64,000 nt of DNA from Acidimicrobiales bacterium (GTDB lineage: Bacteria; Actinomycetota; Acidimicrobiia; Acidimicrobiales; Poriferisodalaceae), in NCBI GenBank assembly GCA_014239555.1, contig JAAZYR010000009.1, positions 62,001 to 126,000 on the forward strand. The letters run 5' to 3'. The position numbers and the translations under genes are program-made. Of the stretch, positions 41,807 through 51,600 are shown one piece after another. Position 1 is the stretch's first letter, and every line of letters begins with the position of its first letter. A model generated the notes under the pieces. That model had not been told where the DNA came from and did not search any database. It saw only the letters and a list, made by a program, of their open reading frames with translations.

Positions 41807-42307
41807 CTATTCAGTTCCCTTTTGTAAGTTACGGAACAGTGACAAGTGGCATGGGTCGGTAGCGGTCGCTGGCTCCCACGACCAGTCAACCCATCGATCA
41901 TCGAGGTCGAACCCCGCTTTTCTTGCCGACTCGTCAAGAGTTTCTAGGGCGACGGGATCTACCGGTACAGCGGTGACACTCCCGTCAATAAATTCGATGC
42001 GGCGACATTCCGAGCCGTCGGAAGTGACAATGACGGCTCGATCCGTCTCTACGGCGATTGCGTGGACGCCGCGGCTTAAAGGTAAACAGCCTTCGACCAC
42101 AACTTCTCCGTCGTTGGTGACATGCGACCATGGAAAAGAGTCACCGATCGCGTCGTCGAGCCATAGGACTAACGATGCCGGTCCGTCAGTGATTTCAATT
42201 CCTGCTTCGTAAAGCGCGTGAACGAGGTTGGGGCGGCGCGTGTGAAGCATCACTTCGTGGTGACCTCGGTCGACACACCATTGGGCGATATCTGAAACAT
42301 CAGACAT
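41807..42307 (-). CDS. Protein of unknown function upstream of beta-propeller lipoprotein
   Basis: I do not recognise this 166-residue protein. It is soluble and acidic (many Asp/Glu), with no signal peptide or membrane segment. A histidine/arginine-rich N-terminal stretch (CVDRGHHEVMLHTRRPN) is followed by beta-rich sequence and a Trp-rich end (DRWVDWSWEP). ATG 42307 has a TAGCTT box 7 nt upstream and is preferred over the start at 42367. It is the likely first gene of a two-gene unit with the beta-propeller protein. It is divergent from the DUF35 gene across a hairpin-containing region. Confidence 0.65.
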   Translation of the reverse strand: MSDVSDIAQWCVDRGHHEVMLHTRRPNLVHALYEAGIEITDGPASLVLWLDDAIGDSFPWSHVTNDGEVVVEGCLPLSRGVHAIAVETDRAVIVTSDGSECRRIEFIDGSVTAVPVDPVALETLDESARKAGFDLDDRWVDWSWEPATATDPCHLSLFRNLQKGTE

Positions 42308-42314
42308 ATCCGTC

Positions 42315-42320
42315 AAGCTA
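42315..42320 (-). promoter_or_regulatory. -10 hexamer of leaderless promoter, unknown gene 41807-42307
   Basis: TAGCTT on the minus strand, 7 nt before ATG 42307. Confidence 0.45.
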
Positions 42321-42332
42321 GCGAGATGTTTG

Positions 42333-42453
42333 CGTCTCCCGGCCGACATCATGCCCGCGTGCGTCATGTGCCCAGGGAGACGTTGCTATCGAATGGTGAA
42401 GCGTGGACGATCGCATTCACATACTTCGCAGCGTCGGTCACGGCTGCGCTGCG
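42333..42453. promoter_or_regulatory. Two hairpins in the divergent region before the DUF35 gene
   Basis: An 8-bp stem (CGTCTCCC at 42333-42340, GGGAGACG at 42375-42382) encloses a smaller ACAT/ATGT stem. A second 7-bp stem is CGCAGCG (42427-42433) with CGCTGCG (42447-42453). Both lie in the 184 nt between divergent starts. They may be operators or 5'-UTR structures. Confidence 0.35.
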
Positions 42454-42491
42454 GGTCCTTCTATGACTACGGTTCTGTATTTGAAGGCTGT

Positions 42492-42887
42492 ATGACTACC
42501 CAGGCGCGACATCCCCATTTATTGAAGCTGACCGATCCTCCGATCATGTTGGGGCACCGGTGCACCCAATGTCGTCGTGTGGCGTTCCCACCGGATCCAT
42601 ATGGGTGCGAAAAGTGTGGTGCCCCACACACCGACCTTGAGGAGTTCGTTCTTGAGGCGAAGGGAACGGTGCGAGCAGTCGCGACTGTGCATCGGCACCA
42701 TCATGCGTCCCCGCCTACTCCATTCACCGTCGCTGTCATTGATCTCGTTGGGGGGCCTGTCATTAAGGCGATTGTGGCTGGCGGTGAGGTTCGCGTTGGA
42801 GTTGTAGTCGAAGGAGTCTTAGTTGAAGACGTCGAAGACCCTGAGGGCACCGTAATGGTCGACTTACAGTTTCGAGTAGTCACGTGA
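42492..42887 (+). CDS. DUF35 OB-fold/zinc-ribbon acyl-CoA-binding protein
   Basis: A 131-residue partner protein of thiolase-like enzymes. The N-terminal rubredoxin-like zinc ribbon has CTQC and CEKC. The C-terminal OB-fold begins about residue 55 (GTVRAVATVHRHHH) and ends with a VMVDLQFRVV strand. DUF35 proteins dock on thiolase-fold proteins and help bind the acyl-CoA. ATG 42492 has GAAGG 4 nt upstream. The stop overlaps the next start (GTGA, 42884-42887), so the two subunits are made together. Confidence 0.9.
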   Translation: MTTQARHPHLLKLTDPPIMLGHRCTQCRRVAFPPDPYGCEKCGAPHTDLEEFVLEAKGTVRAVATVHRHHHASPPTPFTVAVIDLVGGPVIKAIVAGGEVRVGVVVEGVLVEDVEDPEGTVMVDLQFRVVT

Positions 42888-44035
42888 CCGGCGGCAATGT
42901 CCTCGCCGATAGGCCCGTGTACGTGGTTGGGATCGGGCTGCATCCCTATCAACGGCGCAGTGACACTACCTATGTGGCGCTGGGTGTGACAGCGGCGCGG
43001 TCGGCTTTACGCGACGCGGATATTGCTTGGACCGATGTGGAAGCGGCCTATACCGGCACCGCTCTGCTTGGTATGGGGTCAAGCAGAGTGATGCTCAGTC
43101 GCCTAGGGGCGACTGGGATTCCTATGACACAAGTGGAGAACGCTTCGGCTTCGGGATCTTCGGCAGTTGCCCAGGCGTGCCTGGAGGTCGCGGCAGGTCG
43201 TTCCGACGTGGTGCTTGCCTTGGGGGTCGATAAACCTCGCGGGGGTTTAGGCGCTGCTCCTGGCCAGGCGGGAATCGACAATCTTGAGGGTGGGGCCGTT
43301 GTGCCGTTTACCCATTTCGCGTTGCTTGCTTCGGAGTACATGCATTTACACGGGGTGACTGCGGAACAAGTTGCGAGGGTAGCTCTGAAGAACCATCGGA
43401 ATGGGGCGAGTAACCAGTATGCGCAACGACAAAAAGTTCGGACATTGGAAGAGATTCTCACCGAACCAATATCGGGGGCGATGACACGTTTGCAGTGCTG
43501 CCCAGTCGGGGAGGGCGCTGCGGCAGTGGTGATCGCTTCAGAAGAGGGTATTCGGCGCCACAATTTGGATCACTCTCGAGCAATTCGAGTTGTCGCCTCC
43601 GTCACGAGAACCGAAGGGTTGTATGACGAGGGGGTGGGTATTGACGCTGCGCTCACTGCCCAAACCGGTGCAGCGGCTTTTAACGAAGCTGGCATCGAAC
43701 CGTCTGACATCGATGTGCTCGAAGTTCACGACGCGTTTGCTATCGAGGAGTTGTTGTATGCCGAGGCGTTGGGTCTGTGCGCGCCTGGCGAAGCCGCTGC
43801 TTTGGTCGAGTCGGGTGAATTCGATATAGGTGGGCGTTGCGCATTGAGTCCATCAGGAGGCCTCCTTGCGATGGGTCATCCGATTGGTCCCACAGGCACG
43901 GGGCAGATCGCTGAAGTGGTGCGCCAGTTACGCGACGAAGCGGGCTCTCGCCAACAACCCAACGCCCGTACCGGGCTGGCTCATATGGTCGGTATTGGAG
44001 CAGTTTGCGTCGTTCATGTATTACGCAAGGACTAG
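42884..44035 (+). CDS. Thiolase-like protein lacking the nucleophilic Cys (SCP-x/Ltp2 type)
   Basis: A 383-residue thiolase-superfamily protein coupled to DUF35. At the nucleophile position it has S88 (NASASG) instead of Cys, three residues before G91. The GHPIGPTGTG histidine motif and EVHDAFAIEE remain. Loss of the Cys is known in thiolase-fold retro-aldolases such as Ltp2, which with a DUF35 partner cleaves the steroid side chain after hydration. A retro-aldolase or a non-catalytic subunit is therefore more likely than a true thiolase. GTG 42884 is the start. Nearby acyl-CoA genes support a role in degrading a branched or cyclic acid. Confidence 0.85.
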   Translation: MTGGNVLADRPVYVVGIGLHPYQRRSDTTYVALGVTAARSALRDADIAWTDVEAAYTGTALLGMGSSRVMLSRLGATGIPMTQVENASASGSSAVAQACLEVAAGRSDVVLALGVDKPRGGLGAAPGQAGIDNLEGGAVVPFTHFALLASEYMHLHGVTAEQVARVALKNHRNGASNQYAQRQKVRTLEEILTEPISGAMTRLQCCPVGEGAAAVVIASEEGIRRHNLDHSRAIRVVASVTRTEGLYDEGVGIDAALTAQTGAAAFNEAGIEPSDIDVLEVHDAFAIEELLYAEALGLCAPGEAAALVESGEFDIGGRCALSPSGGLLAMGHPIGPTGTGQIAEVVRQLRDEAGSRQQPNARTGLAHMVGIGAVCVVHVLRKD

Positions 44036-44088
44036 CCAACAACAATTGGCCTAACGAGCGAAGATCGTCGCGTTCGGCCGGCAGATGA

Positions 44089-45576
44089 TCAGTTATTGCG
44101 GGGGAACCCTAAATCAATCTGGCTAGATGATGGATCAGGCCAGCGTGCAGTTACCGCTTTAGCACGGGTATAGAAACGCACGCCTTCTGGGCCATACATG
44201 TGGGTGTCACCAAAAAGAGATGACTTCCACCCTCCAAAGGAGTGATATGCCACGGGAACGGGGATGGGGACATTAATGCCGACCATCCCTACTTGAACCT
44301 CGTGTTGGAACTGGCGTGCTGCTCCCCCGTCGCGGGTGAAGATTGCTGTGCCATTTCCAAACGGATTCGAGTTAATGAGATCGATCGCTTCCCTGAAGGT
44401 TTCTACTCGGACAACAACCAGCACTGGGCCAAAGATTTCGTCGCTGTAGCACTCCATTTCAGGGGTCACCCGATCTAAAAGGGTAGGGCCATAGAAGAAC
44501 CCGCTCTTTGGAACGTCGGCTTGGCTGCCGTCGACTACGGCAACTGCTCCGGCTTCTTGCGCACGTTCTACGTACCCGGCTACTCGCGCGCAATGTTCGC
44601 CAGTGATCAGTGGGCCCATTTCGGCGTCGGGTTCGTCGCCTGCACCCACTTTGATGTCGGGGATTCGCGTTGAGATTGCTTCGACAAGTTCATCAGCAAC
44701 GGATCCAACTGCTATCAGGGCGCTGATCGCCATGCACCGCTCACCAGCTGAACCGTAGGCAGCGCTCACTGCAGCGTCCGCTGCCATGTCGATGTCGGCG
44801 TCAGGCAATACCAGCATGTGGTTTTTCGCGCCCCCCAGAGCTTGCACCCTCTTACCCATTGCGGTGCCCCGGTTATAGACATAGCTGGCTATAGGTGTTG
44901 AACCCACGAAGCTGATCGCCGCGACATCTTCGTGGTCGATGAGCGCGTCAACGGCGACTTTGTCACCGTTGACTACCGAAAACACACCCGGTGGTAGGCC
45001 AGCTTCGATGAACCATTCGGCGATCAGCATTGATGCTGACGGATCTCGTTCAGACGGCTTGCAGATAAACGTGTTTCCGCACGCAATTGCCGTTGCGAAC
45101 ATCCAGGAGGGAACCATGGCGGGGAAATTGAATGGGGTGATGCCCGCTACTACTCCCAGGGGTTGACGCAAGCTATAAACCTCTATCCCTGCCGATACTT
45201 GTTCGTTGATCTCACCCTTGAGGTGATGAGCGATGCCGCAAGCAAATTCAACGTTTTCGAGTCCGCGTGCCACTTCGCCGGCGGCATCTGAGATCACTTT
45301 GCCGTGTTCGCTGCTGATGATTCGAGCGAGTTCGTCAACGCGACCAGCGAGCAGTTCACGAAACCGGAACATGATCTGGGTGCGTTGCGTCAGAGAACTC
45401 TCAGACCATTCGACTGCGGCTGCGGACGCTGAAATGACAGCTTGATCAACCTCAGCTACAGAAGCCAAATCAACTTGAGCTTGCACCTCGCCAGTTGCGG
45501 GGTTGTACACGTCGCTTGAGCGTCCGCTAGTTCCCGCTCGCAATTCGCCATCAATGAAATGTTGGATACGTCGCAC
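44089..45576 (-). CDS. mmsA: Methylmalonate-semialdehyde dehydrogenase (CoA-acylating)
   Basis: Oxidises (methyl)malonate semialdehyde to propionyl- or acetyl-CoA with release of CO2, using NAD and CoA. The 495-residue ALDH-fold protein has the MmsA-specific GVVAGITPFNFPAMVPSWM, FICKPSERDP and catalytic Cys in GSAGERCMA. It acts in valine, thymine and inositol breakdown. Leaderless promoter TAGAGT lies 6 nt before GTG 45576. Convergent with the thiolase-like gene; the 53-nt gap has no clear terminator. Confidence 0.94.
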   Translation of the reverse strand: MRRIQHFIDGELRAGTSGRSSDVYNPATGEVQAQVDLASVAEVDQAVISASAAAVEWSESSLTQRTQIMFRFRELLAGRVDELARIISSEHGKVISDAAGEVARGLENVEFACGIAHHLKGEINEQVSAGIEVYSLRQPLGVVAGITPFNFPAMVPSWMFATAIACGNTFICKPSERDPSASMLIAEWFIEAGLPPGVFSVVNGDKVAVDALIDHEDVAAISFVGSTPIASYVYNRGTAMGKRVQALGGAKNHMLVLPDADIDMAADAAVSAAYGSAGERCMAISALIAVGSVADELVEAISTRIPDIKVGAGDEPDAEMGPLITGEHCARVAGYVERAQEAGAVAVVDGSQADVPKSGFFYGPTLLDRVTPEMECYSDEIFGPVLVVVRVETFREAIDLINSNPFGNGTAIFTRDGGAARQFQHEVQVGMVGINVPIPVPVAYHSFGGWKSSLFGDTHMYGPEGVRFYTRAKAVTARWPDPSSSQIDLGFPRNN

Positions 45577-45582
45577 CGCGTC

Positions 45583-45588
45583 ACTCTA
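45583..45588 (-). promoter_or_regulatory. -10 hexamer of leaderless mmsA promoter
   Basis: TAGAGT on the minus strand, 6 nt before GTG 45576; the same strand carries the acyl-CoA dehydrogenase gene just upstream. Confidence 0.5.
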
Positions 45589-45626
45589 ACGCCCATCAGC
45601 TATGGCCTCTGGAGAGACCGTTAGGT

Positions 45627-46802
45627 TTAGTTTTCGTCGTACAGACCGTACTTACCGAGTCGGTCGAGACTGACTTCAACGCTCCAAGGCAACATGGTCG
45701 CCCCGCAACGAGCGTCGCGGTAGTGCTGTTCGAGTTTGTTAGGTCGAAGCATTGATCTGCCCCCACAAACACGAATCGCTAGCGAAGCCATTTCCGGGGC
45801 GCCTTCCATGACAGCCACCGTGGCTGTCCAAGCGCGCCGCAAAGCAATGGGCGTTGGATCAACTGATGCTTCACCCAGCACTCGGTAGATCAGTGATTGG
45901 GCCTTGTCGTAGATCATTTGCATTTCAGCCCATCCTGACTGTTTTACGTGATTGTCACGGCGAGATTCGACACCGAGTTCACCTCGCAGATATTGACGGG
46001 TCAGGTCCAATATCGCTCGCATTAACCCCAGGTAACTGAAGCTCAACGTCATGTAGAAGTACGGGAACCGCTGGGCCATGGCGTCGAACACCCCAGGGGG
46101 AAGCACTTCGTTGTCTTCGGGGACGAATGCTTTGGTAAGTAAGAGGTCGCGGGAGTCGGTGCCCCGCATACCGAGGGGATCCCAATCACCGACAATTTCT
46201 ACGCCTTCACTGTTCGCGGGCACTCCCAGAAGTCGGGTCCGGTGGTCACCTTCAACCAGCGCGACCACGTTATGGATGTCAGCGATGCCGCTAAGCGAGG
46301 CAAAGATCTTTTTTCCGGTTACCTCATAACCCCCGTCTACAACAGCGGCAGAGGTGCCAATTGGGCCACCACTGCCAGGGGTTCGACCTTCGGAAAACGG
46401 TTGGCTATGGATGACATGGTCGCGACACATTCCGGTCCACAATTGGGGCCGTGTCCGGTCAAGGTGAGCTTGTTGTTCATCATTGACACCCAGTTCGTCG
46501 GCTATCCATCCAGCGAGAAGGGCCGTGGCGGTGTGCATGTTGAAGGTAAGGGCGGTCGTCGCACAATGACGTCCTAATTCTTCACTTACGAGGGCGTACG
46601 TCACGAAGTCGCCACCCAAACCACCAAATTCGAGGGGAGCGCAAAGTCCAAGGAAGCCTTCGTTTGCGAGGTCGTGCCAGTTGTCGGTTGGGAAGGATGC
46701 TTCCCGATCGTGGGTCGCCGCTCGTTCGCTGAATTGGGGTCCGACCGCGGCGATCCGCTCAACCAACTCCATGCGTTCCGGTGTTTGGATTGGGTCAACC
46801 AC
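45627..46802 (-). CDS. Acyl-CoA dehydrogenase
   Basis: FAD enzyme introducing a 2,3-double bond in an acyl-CoA. The 391-residue protein has the family layout: N-terminal helices with FLGLCAPLEFGGLGGDFVTY, a central beta domain (GKKIFASLSGIADIHNVVAL), and a helical C-terminal domain ending RCGGRSML...RDARCG. The last block varies from typical ACADs, so a hydroxylase-type (HpaB/DszC-like) member is possible. GTG 46802 has GAGGA 6 nt upstream. Runs in the same direction as the PhyH gene (9-nt gap) and mmsA. Confidence 0.87.
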   Translation of the reverse strand: MVDPIQTPERMELVERIAAVGPQFSERAATHDREASFPTDNWHDLANEGFLGLCAPLEFGGLGGDFVTYALVSEELGRHCATTALTFNMHTATALLAGWIADELGVNDEQQAHLDRTRPQLWTGMCRDHVIHSQPFSEGRTPGSGGPIGTSAAVVDGGYEVTGKKIFASLSGIADIHNVVALVEGDHRTRLLGVPANSEGVEIVGDWDPLGMRGTDSRDLLLTKAFVPEDNEVLPPGVFDAMAQRFPYFYMTLSFSYLGLMRAILDLTRQYLRGELGVESRRDNHVKQSGWAEMQMIYDKAQSLIYRVLGEASVDPTPIALRRAWTATVAVMEGAPEMASLAIRVCGGRSMLRPNKLEQHYRDARCGATMLPWSVEVSLDRLGKYGLYDEN

Positions 46803-46811
46803 GTCGATTCC

Positions 46812-47702
46812 TCAATCGTTGGAAGGCGGCCAGAGTAGGGGGAACCAGTCGTGGCGCATAACTTCGCCCGATTGGAGCCCCAAACCATCCAGGGGTGGTG
46901 AGGTCTCACCTTGGCGTTCAAGGTAGCGGACATCGTCACCTAACCAGCGCGTCGAGAATGCTCGTCGACGGTTGGCTATTGGTTCGGCGGTGGTGCCGTG
47001 GAGGGTTCGGAAATCAAAACAAACAGCATCACCGGGCTCCAAGGCTTCAACGAAGATATCGGCGCCATGAGGGTCGATTTCGGGAATCGGAAGAAGCGTC
47101 GGATCGTCTTGGGTGTACTCATCGCCAGAGCCGAAGTTGCGGGGTCGATAAGTTTTGCCGTTTTGGTGGGATCCCTTCACGAACCTGACGCCTGTTTGGG
47201 TCGGAGTTTTATCAAGGGCAACATACATCGACACAGTTTGAGTCCCGTCTAGGCAGTAATAGGGAAGGTCGTGATGCCATGGAGTTGCTTTCTCTGTGCC
47301 TTGTTCTTTTGAGAAGGCGTGGTCATGAAAAAACTGGGCTGTGTCGCTTGCCATTAACTGCGCTGCCATTGACGCCGCGTCAGATGTGAGAACAAACAGC
47401 AGATATTCGGGAATCAATTGCCAGTTGCAGTAACTGTCGAAGAACCGTCCCGATTCGGTACCTCGGATGCTTTCGCACGGGAACGCGTACTTATCAGGGT
47501 GGTTCAGATTGCGTTCGAGGCCGGTTCGTAAAGCTTCAACCCACGATGGGAACGCTTGGCGCACCACAACTACGCCATCTCGTTGGAATGCTTCGATGGT
47601 GGCTGCAGTTAATTCAGCAAATGGGCGGCGTGTTGAAGCGGCAAGAATCCGAACGTCATCTATCACTCGCCACTGCGCTGCAGATTCGTTGCCTACTGTC
47701 AT
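46812..47702 (-). CDS. Phytanoyl-CoA dioxygenase (PhyH)-family oxygenase
   Basis: Fe(II)/2-oxoglutarate-dependent hydroxylase of 296 residues. The double-stranded beta-helix core has TPWHHDLPYY (His and Asp of the facial triad), VRFVKGSHQNG, and the distal LHGTTAEP with the third His, followed by an Arg-rich strand for 2-oxoglutarate (RRRAFSTRW). Family members hydroxylate phytanoyl-CoA, ectoine and other small molecules. ATG 47702 is preferred; TTG/GTG codons upstream (47732, 47729) are in frame. Forms an operon with the acyl-CoA dehydrogenase, suggesting alpha-hydroxylation of branched substrates. Confidence 0.88.
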   Translation of the reverse strand: MTVGNESAAQWRVIDDVRILAASTRRPFAELTAATIEAFQRDGVVVVRQAFPSWVEALRTGLERNLNHPDKYAFPCESIRGTESGRFFDSYCNWQLIPEYLLFVLTSDAASMAAQLMASDTAQFFHDHAFSKEQGTEKATPWHHDLPYYCLDGTQTVSMYVALDKTPTQTGVRFVKGSHQNGKTYRPRNFGSGDEYTQDDPTLLPIPEIDPHGADIFVEALEPGDAVCFDFRTLHGTTAEPIANRRRAFSTRWLGDDVRYLERQGETSPPLDGLGLQSGEVMRHDWFPLLWPPSND

Positions 47703-47750
47703 CTTCACATTCTCGTCGGTTTGAACCACCAATCATGGCAGTCTCTAATC

Positions 47751-48644
47751 GTGCTGCACCGTCTCAACAACAGAAATGGCTCCTTCTTTGTTCTTTTGGC
47801 GGGCACGCTGTTCAGTTTCAGCCCGTTGCTGTTTCGTTGGACTTCAGACGAAAGCTCCGAATGGTTGTTTCTTTTTTGGCGATCGGTCGGGATTCTCGTC
47901 GCTTCGTTGATCGCGTTAGCTGGGGGGTCTAGTTCGCGTCCCGTCAATATTCTGCGGGCCGGTTTCACTAAGAACTTTCTCAGCGGGGCTCTGCTGGCGT
48001 GTATGTCTACTGCTTTCATTGTGTCGATCGCTCGGATTGATGCAGCCACCACACTTTTCTTGCAGAGTTTGGCGCCGTTCTCAGCAGCCCTGCTGGGATG
48101 GCTGTTATTGCGTGAACGGGTCGACAGGCACACGTGGGCAGCTATGGGGATAGCGGTCACCGGAGTGGTGATAATGGGCAGTAGTTGGGATGCGAGCAAT
48201 GCTCTGGGACTTTGTGCTGCGGCATGTATTCCGTTGATGCTTGGCGTGTATACGGTGTTGTTGCGGGACTCAAAAGGACGTGATTTGCGCGTTCAGGTGG
48301 TTTTCACCGGATTGATCGGAATGCTGATTGGGTCGGTCGCCGCGTGTGCGACCGGCGAGCTCGGTCTGCCGGTACGGGACGCTGTTCTGGCACTAGCAAG
48401 TGGCGGGATTTTGTTAGGTGTTGGTATACCGATTTTCAATGCAGCTGGGCGTTATGTCCCCGCGGCTCGCACAAGTTTGCTGCTACTCAGCGAGATTGTT
48501 TTAGCGCCCTTTTGGGTATGGCTGATTGTCGATGAAACCCCAGGATTCAATACCTTGATCGGTGGTTTGGTAATCCTCGCTGCACTGATTTGGGTCGCAA
48601 GTCACCCTCACAACCTCAGCGCCACAAAGAGCAACCACTCGTAG
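47751..48644 (+). CDS. EamA-family (DMT) transporter
   Basis: A 297-residue membrane protein with two EamA repeats and about ten hydrophobic segments. Repeat 1 ends in FLQSLAPFSAALLGWLLLRERV; repeat 2 shows LLLLSEIVLAPFWVWLIVDETPG, the usual end-of-repeat pattern. Such proteins export amino acids or other metabolites. GTG 47751 is a guess; the frame opens at 47721, overlapping the divergent PhyH gene. Confidence 0.87.
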   Translation: MLHRLNNRNGSFFVLLAGTLFSFSPLLFRWTSDESSEWLFLFWRSVGILVASLIALAGGSSSRPVNILRAGFTKNFLSGALLACMSTAFIVSIARIDAATTLFLQSLAPFSAALLGWLLLRERVDRHTWAAMGIAVTGVVIMGSSWDASNALGLCAAACIPLMLGVYTVLLRDSKGRDLRVQVVFTGLIGMLIGSVAACATGELGLPVRDAVLALASGGILLGVGIPIFNAAGRYVPAARTSLLLLSEIVLAPFWVWLIVDETPGFNTLIGGLVILAALIWVASHPHNLSATKSNHS

Positions 48645-48697
48645 GTGTACCGCGACCTTTGGTCGGACGTGCCCAGTTACCAAATCTTGTCGAAGCT

Positions 48698-51600
48698 TCA
48701 GTCTGGGAGACCGAATCCTCCCCCACCGGGGGTTTCGATTTCGAAACAGTCGTCAATGCCGACGTCGACTCGAGTGCTGCCGGGCAACTTCACATTGGTT
48801 CCGTCTGCCCGGAAAAGCCGGTTAACGCCCACAAGGCCGTCTTCCCCACCGTTGACTCCAAAGGGAGCGACCTTTCGTCGCGATGACAAAACGTTGACTG
48901 TCATCGGTTCCAGAAATCGGAGCCGTCGAATTACTCCGTCTCCTCCGTTATGGGCGCCTTCGCCACCAGAGTTTGCGCGCACCAGAAAATGTTCAACCCT
49001 CACAGGGTGCCGCCACTCAAGAATTTCAGGGTCAGTTAATCGAGTGTTCGTCATGTGGGTGTGGACTGCACTTGCACCGTCAGCATTTCGGGTTGCTCCC
49101 GCACCACCACAAATAGTTTCGTAGTACTGGTGTTCGTCGTTGCCCCAAATGAAATTGTTCATTGTTCCTTGGGACCCTGCGATCACACCCAAAGCTCCAA
49201 ACAGTGTGTCCACCAGAAGTTGGCTGGTTTCCACGTTGCCGGCGATGACCGCGGCGGGAGGGTGGGGGCTAATCATTGAAGGATCAGGGATTCGTATGTC
49301 CAGGGGAACTAAACATCCAGCGTTAAGAGGAATGGCGTCGTCAACCATGCAACGAAACACGTAGAGCACAGCCGATCGGCACACCGCTTTGGGGGCATTG
49401 AAGTTGCCAGGGTGCTGCCCACTGGTTCCCGCGAAGTCAATAACGGCTGACCGCTCCTCCAGATTGACTCGGATGCTCACCGATATTTGACTCCCGTCGT
49501 CCATCTTTCCAACAAAATCACAATCAGTTAGTGCGGCAATCACTCGCCGTACTGACTCTTCCGCGTTCTGCATTACGTGATTCATGTAGGCGTGAACAAC
49601 ATTGAGTCCGTAATGGTCAATGACTTTGTGGAGTTCAGTAGTTCCTCGTTCACAAGCTGCTACTTGGGCTTTGAGGTCGGCCACATTTTGGGTGGGGTTT
49701 CTTGCCGGCCACGGTCCCGACGTCAACAGGTCTCTCATTTCTTGTTCTAAGAAACGGCCGTTTTTGACAAGTAGCACGTTGTCTAAGACAAGGCCTTCTT
49801 GGTCAATGGTTGTCGAATCGGCGGGGGCCGAACCTGGAACGATTCCACCTATGTCGGAGTGGTGACCGCGGGCAGCCACATAAAAGATTCGGTTGCCTGT
49901 GGTGTCGTCAAAGACAGGTTTCACCACTGTGATGTCGGGTAGATGGGTTCCGCCGTTGTATGGAGCATTGAGGACATATGCGTCCCCGGGTTCCATATCT
50001 GGGTTGTTGGAGATAACTGATTTGATCGCTTCGCTCATCGATCCGAGGTGGATCGGGAGGTGGGGGGCGTTGGCGATGAGTTCTCCCGAAGGGTCGAACA
50101 CTGCGCAACTGAAGTCGAGTCGTTCTTTAATGTTTACCGATACCGCAGTGTTTTCGAGAACAACACCCATTTGTTCAGCGATGTTCATAAAAAGGTTGTT
50201 GAAGATCTCTAATTGGACCGGGTTGACGTCGGTGCCAACTGCCGAACGCAATGTTTGCGCTGCGACGCGTTCGATTACCAGGTTCCCGTTGTCGACAATT
50301 CGGCCTTGCCAATCTGGTTCGATGACCGTGGTTGCGTTTGGTTCGACCAGAACTGCGGGACCATTGATGGGTGTGCCCGGGGTGAGATGCTTTCTTTCCA
50401 GGAACGGAGTGTCAGCTTGAACTCCGGCCATGGTCGTCGGAAAGACCCCTAAGAGAGGGTCGCGAACATCTGACATCGGTTCGGCAACTGAAACTTGATC
50501 GGCAAGTCCAACAGATTCAAGTTGCATTGATTCGATGATGACCGGGGTGTCAGGGGAGACAAACCCGAAACGTGTTTGGTGATGTGTTTCGAAAGCTGCC
50601 GCTACTTCGTTAAAAGTTCCCGCTGGCACGAGTAGCGCCGTATCGGACCCTTGGTAGCGAAGCGATAAACGGCGAATGAGTTGTTGAGCGTCAGAGTTAA
50701 CGCCTTCAGCGACGAGGTGGTCGCCGCCCGCGCGTTCCAGTTCTTTCCAACGACCGTCGAGGCGTTGAAGTGTTTGGCTGTTGAGCGGTTCTTCGACAGC
50801 TTCATCTCGTAAGTGACGGATGTCGGCGAGACCAATACCCAATGCTGAGAGAACACCAGCTTGTGGGTGGACGAATATGTTTTTGATATTTAAGCGGTCG
50901 GCCACCATGCAGGCATGTTGTCCTCCTGCACCGCCGAAACACACCAGGGTGTAGTCGCTTACATCGTGGCCGCGTTCGATACTGATCTTTTTGATGGCGT
51001 TTGCCATATTGTCCGCGGCGATGTCGAGAAAGCCTTGCGCGACAGTTGTTTCGGTTTGATGAGTTGCCGTTGCATCAGCGATTTCGCGTGCCAGCGATGT
51101 GAACGCTGCGAGCGTGGTTCGCTCATCGAGGGACTCAGTGCCTTCCGATCCGAACACCGCAGGAAAGAACTCTGGTCGCAGTTTGCCAAGGACGACGTTG
51201 CAGTCAGTGATGGCGAGTGGGCCACCGTTGCCGTAACAGGTGGGTCCGGGATCAGCACCAGCGGAGTCGGGGCCTACGCGCAAGCGACTGCCGTCGAAGT
51301 GGAGAACTGATCCTCCTCCGGCCGCCACGGTGTGGATGTCCATCATCGGTGATCTGACACGCACCCCCGCCACCTCAGTTTCGTAGGCGCGTTCGAATTC
51401 TCCGGCGTAGTGGCTGACATCGGTGGAGGTGCCTCCCATGTCGAATCCGATGAGTTTGTCGAAGCCAGCGTTTTGAGCGGTACGCACCATTCCCACGACA
51501 CCTCCGGCGGGGCCTGACAAGAGGGCGTCCTTGCCATGAAAGGTGTAGGCGTCAGTAAGTCCACCGTTTGATTGCATGAACATCAGACGTGGACTTAAGT

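Noticed and set aside
42884-44035. Ordinary acetyl-CoA acetyltransferase
   Set aside because: The nucleophilic Cys is replaced by Ser88.
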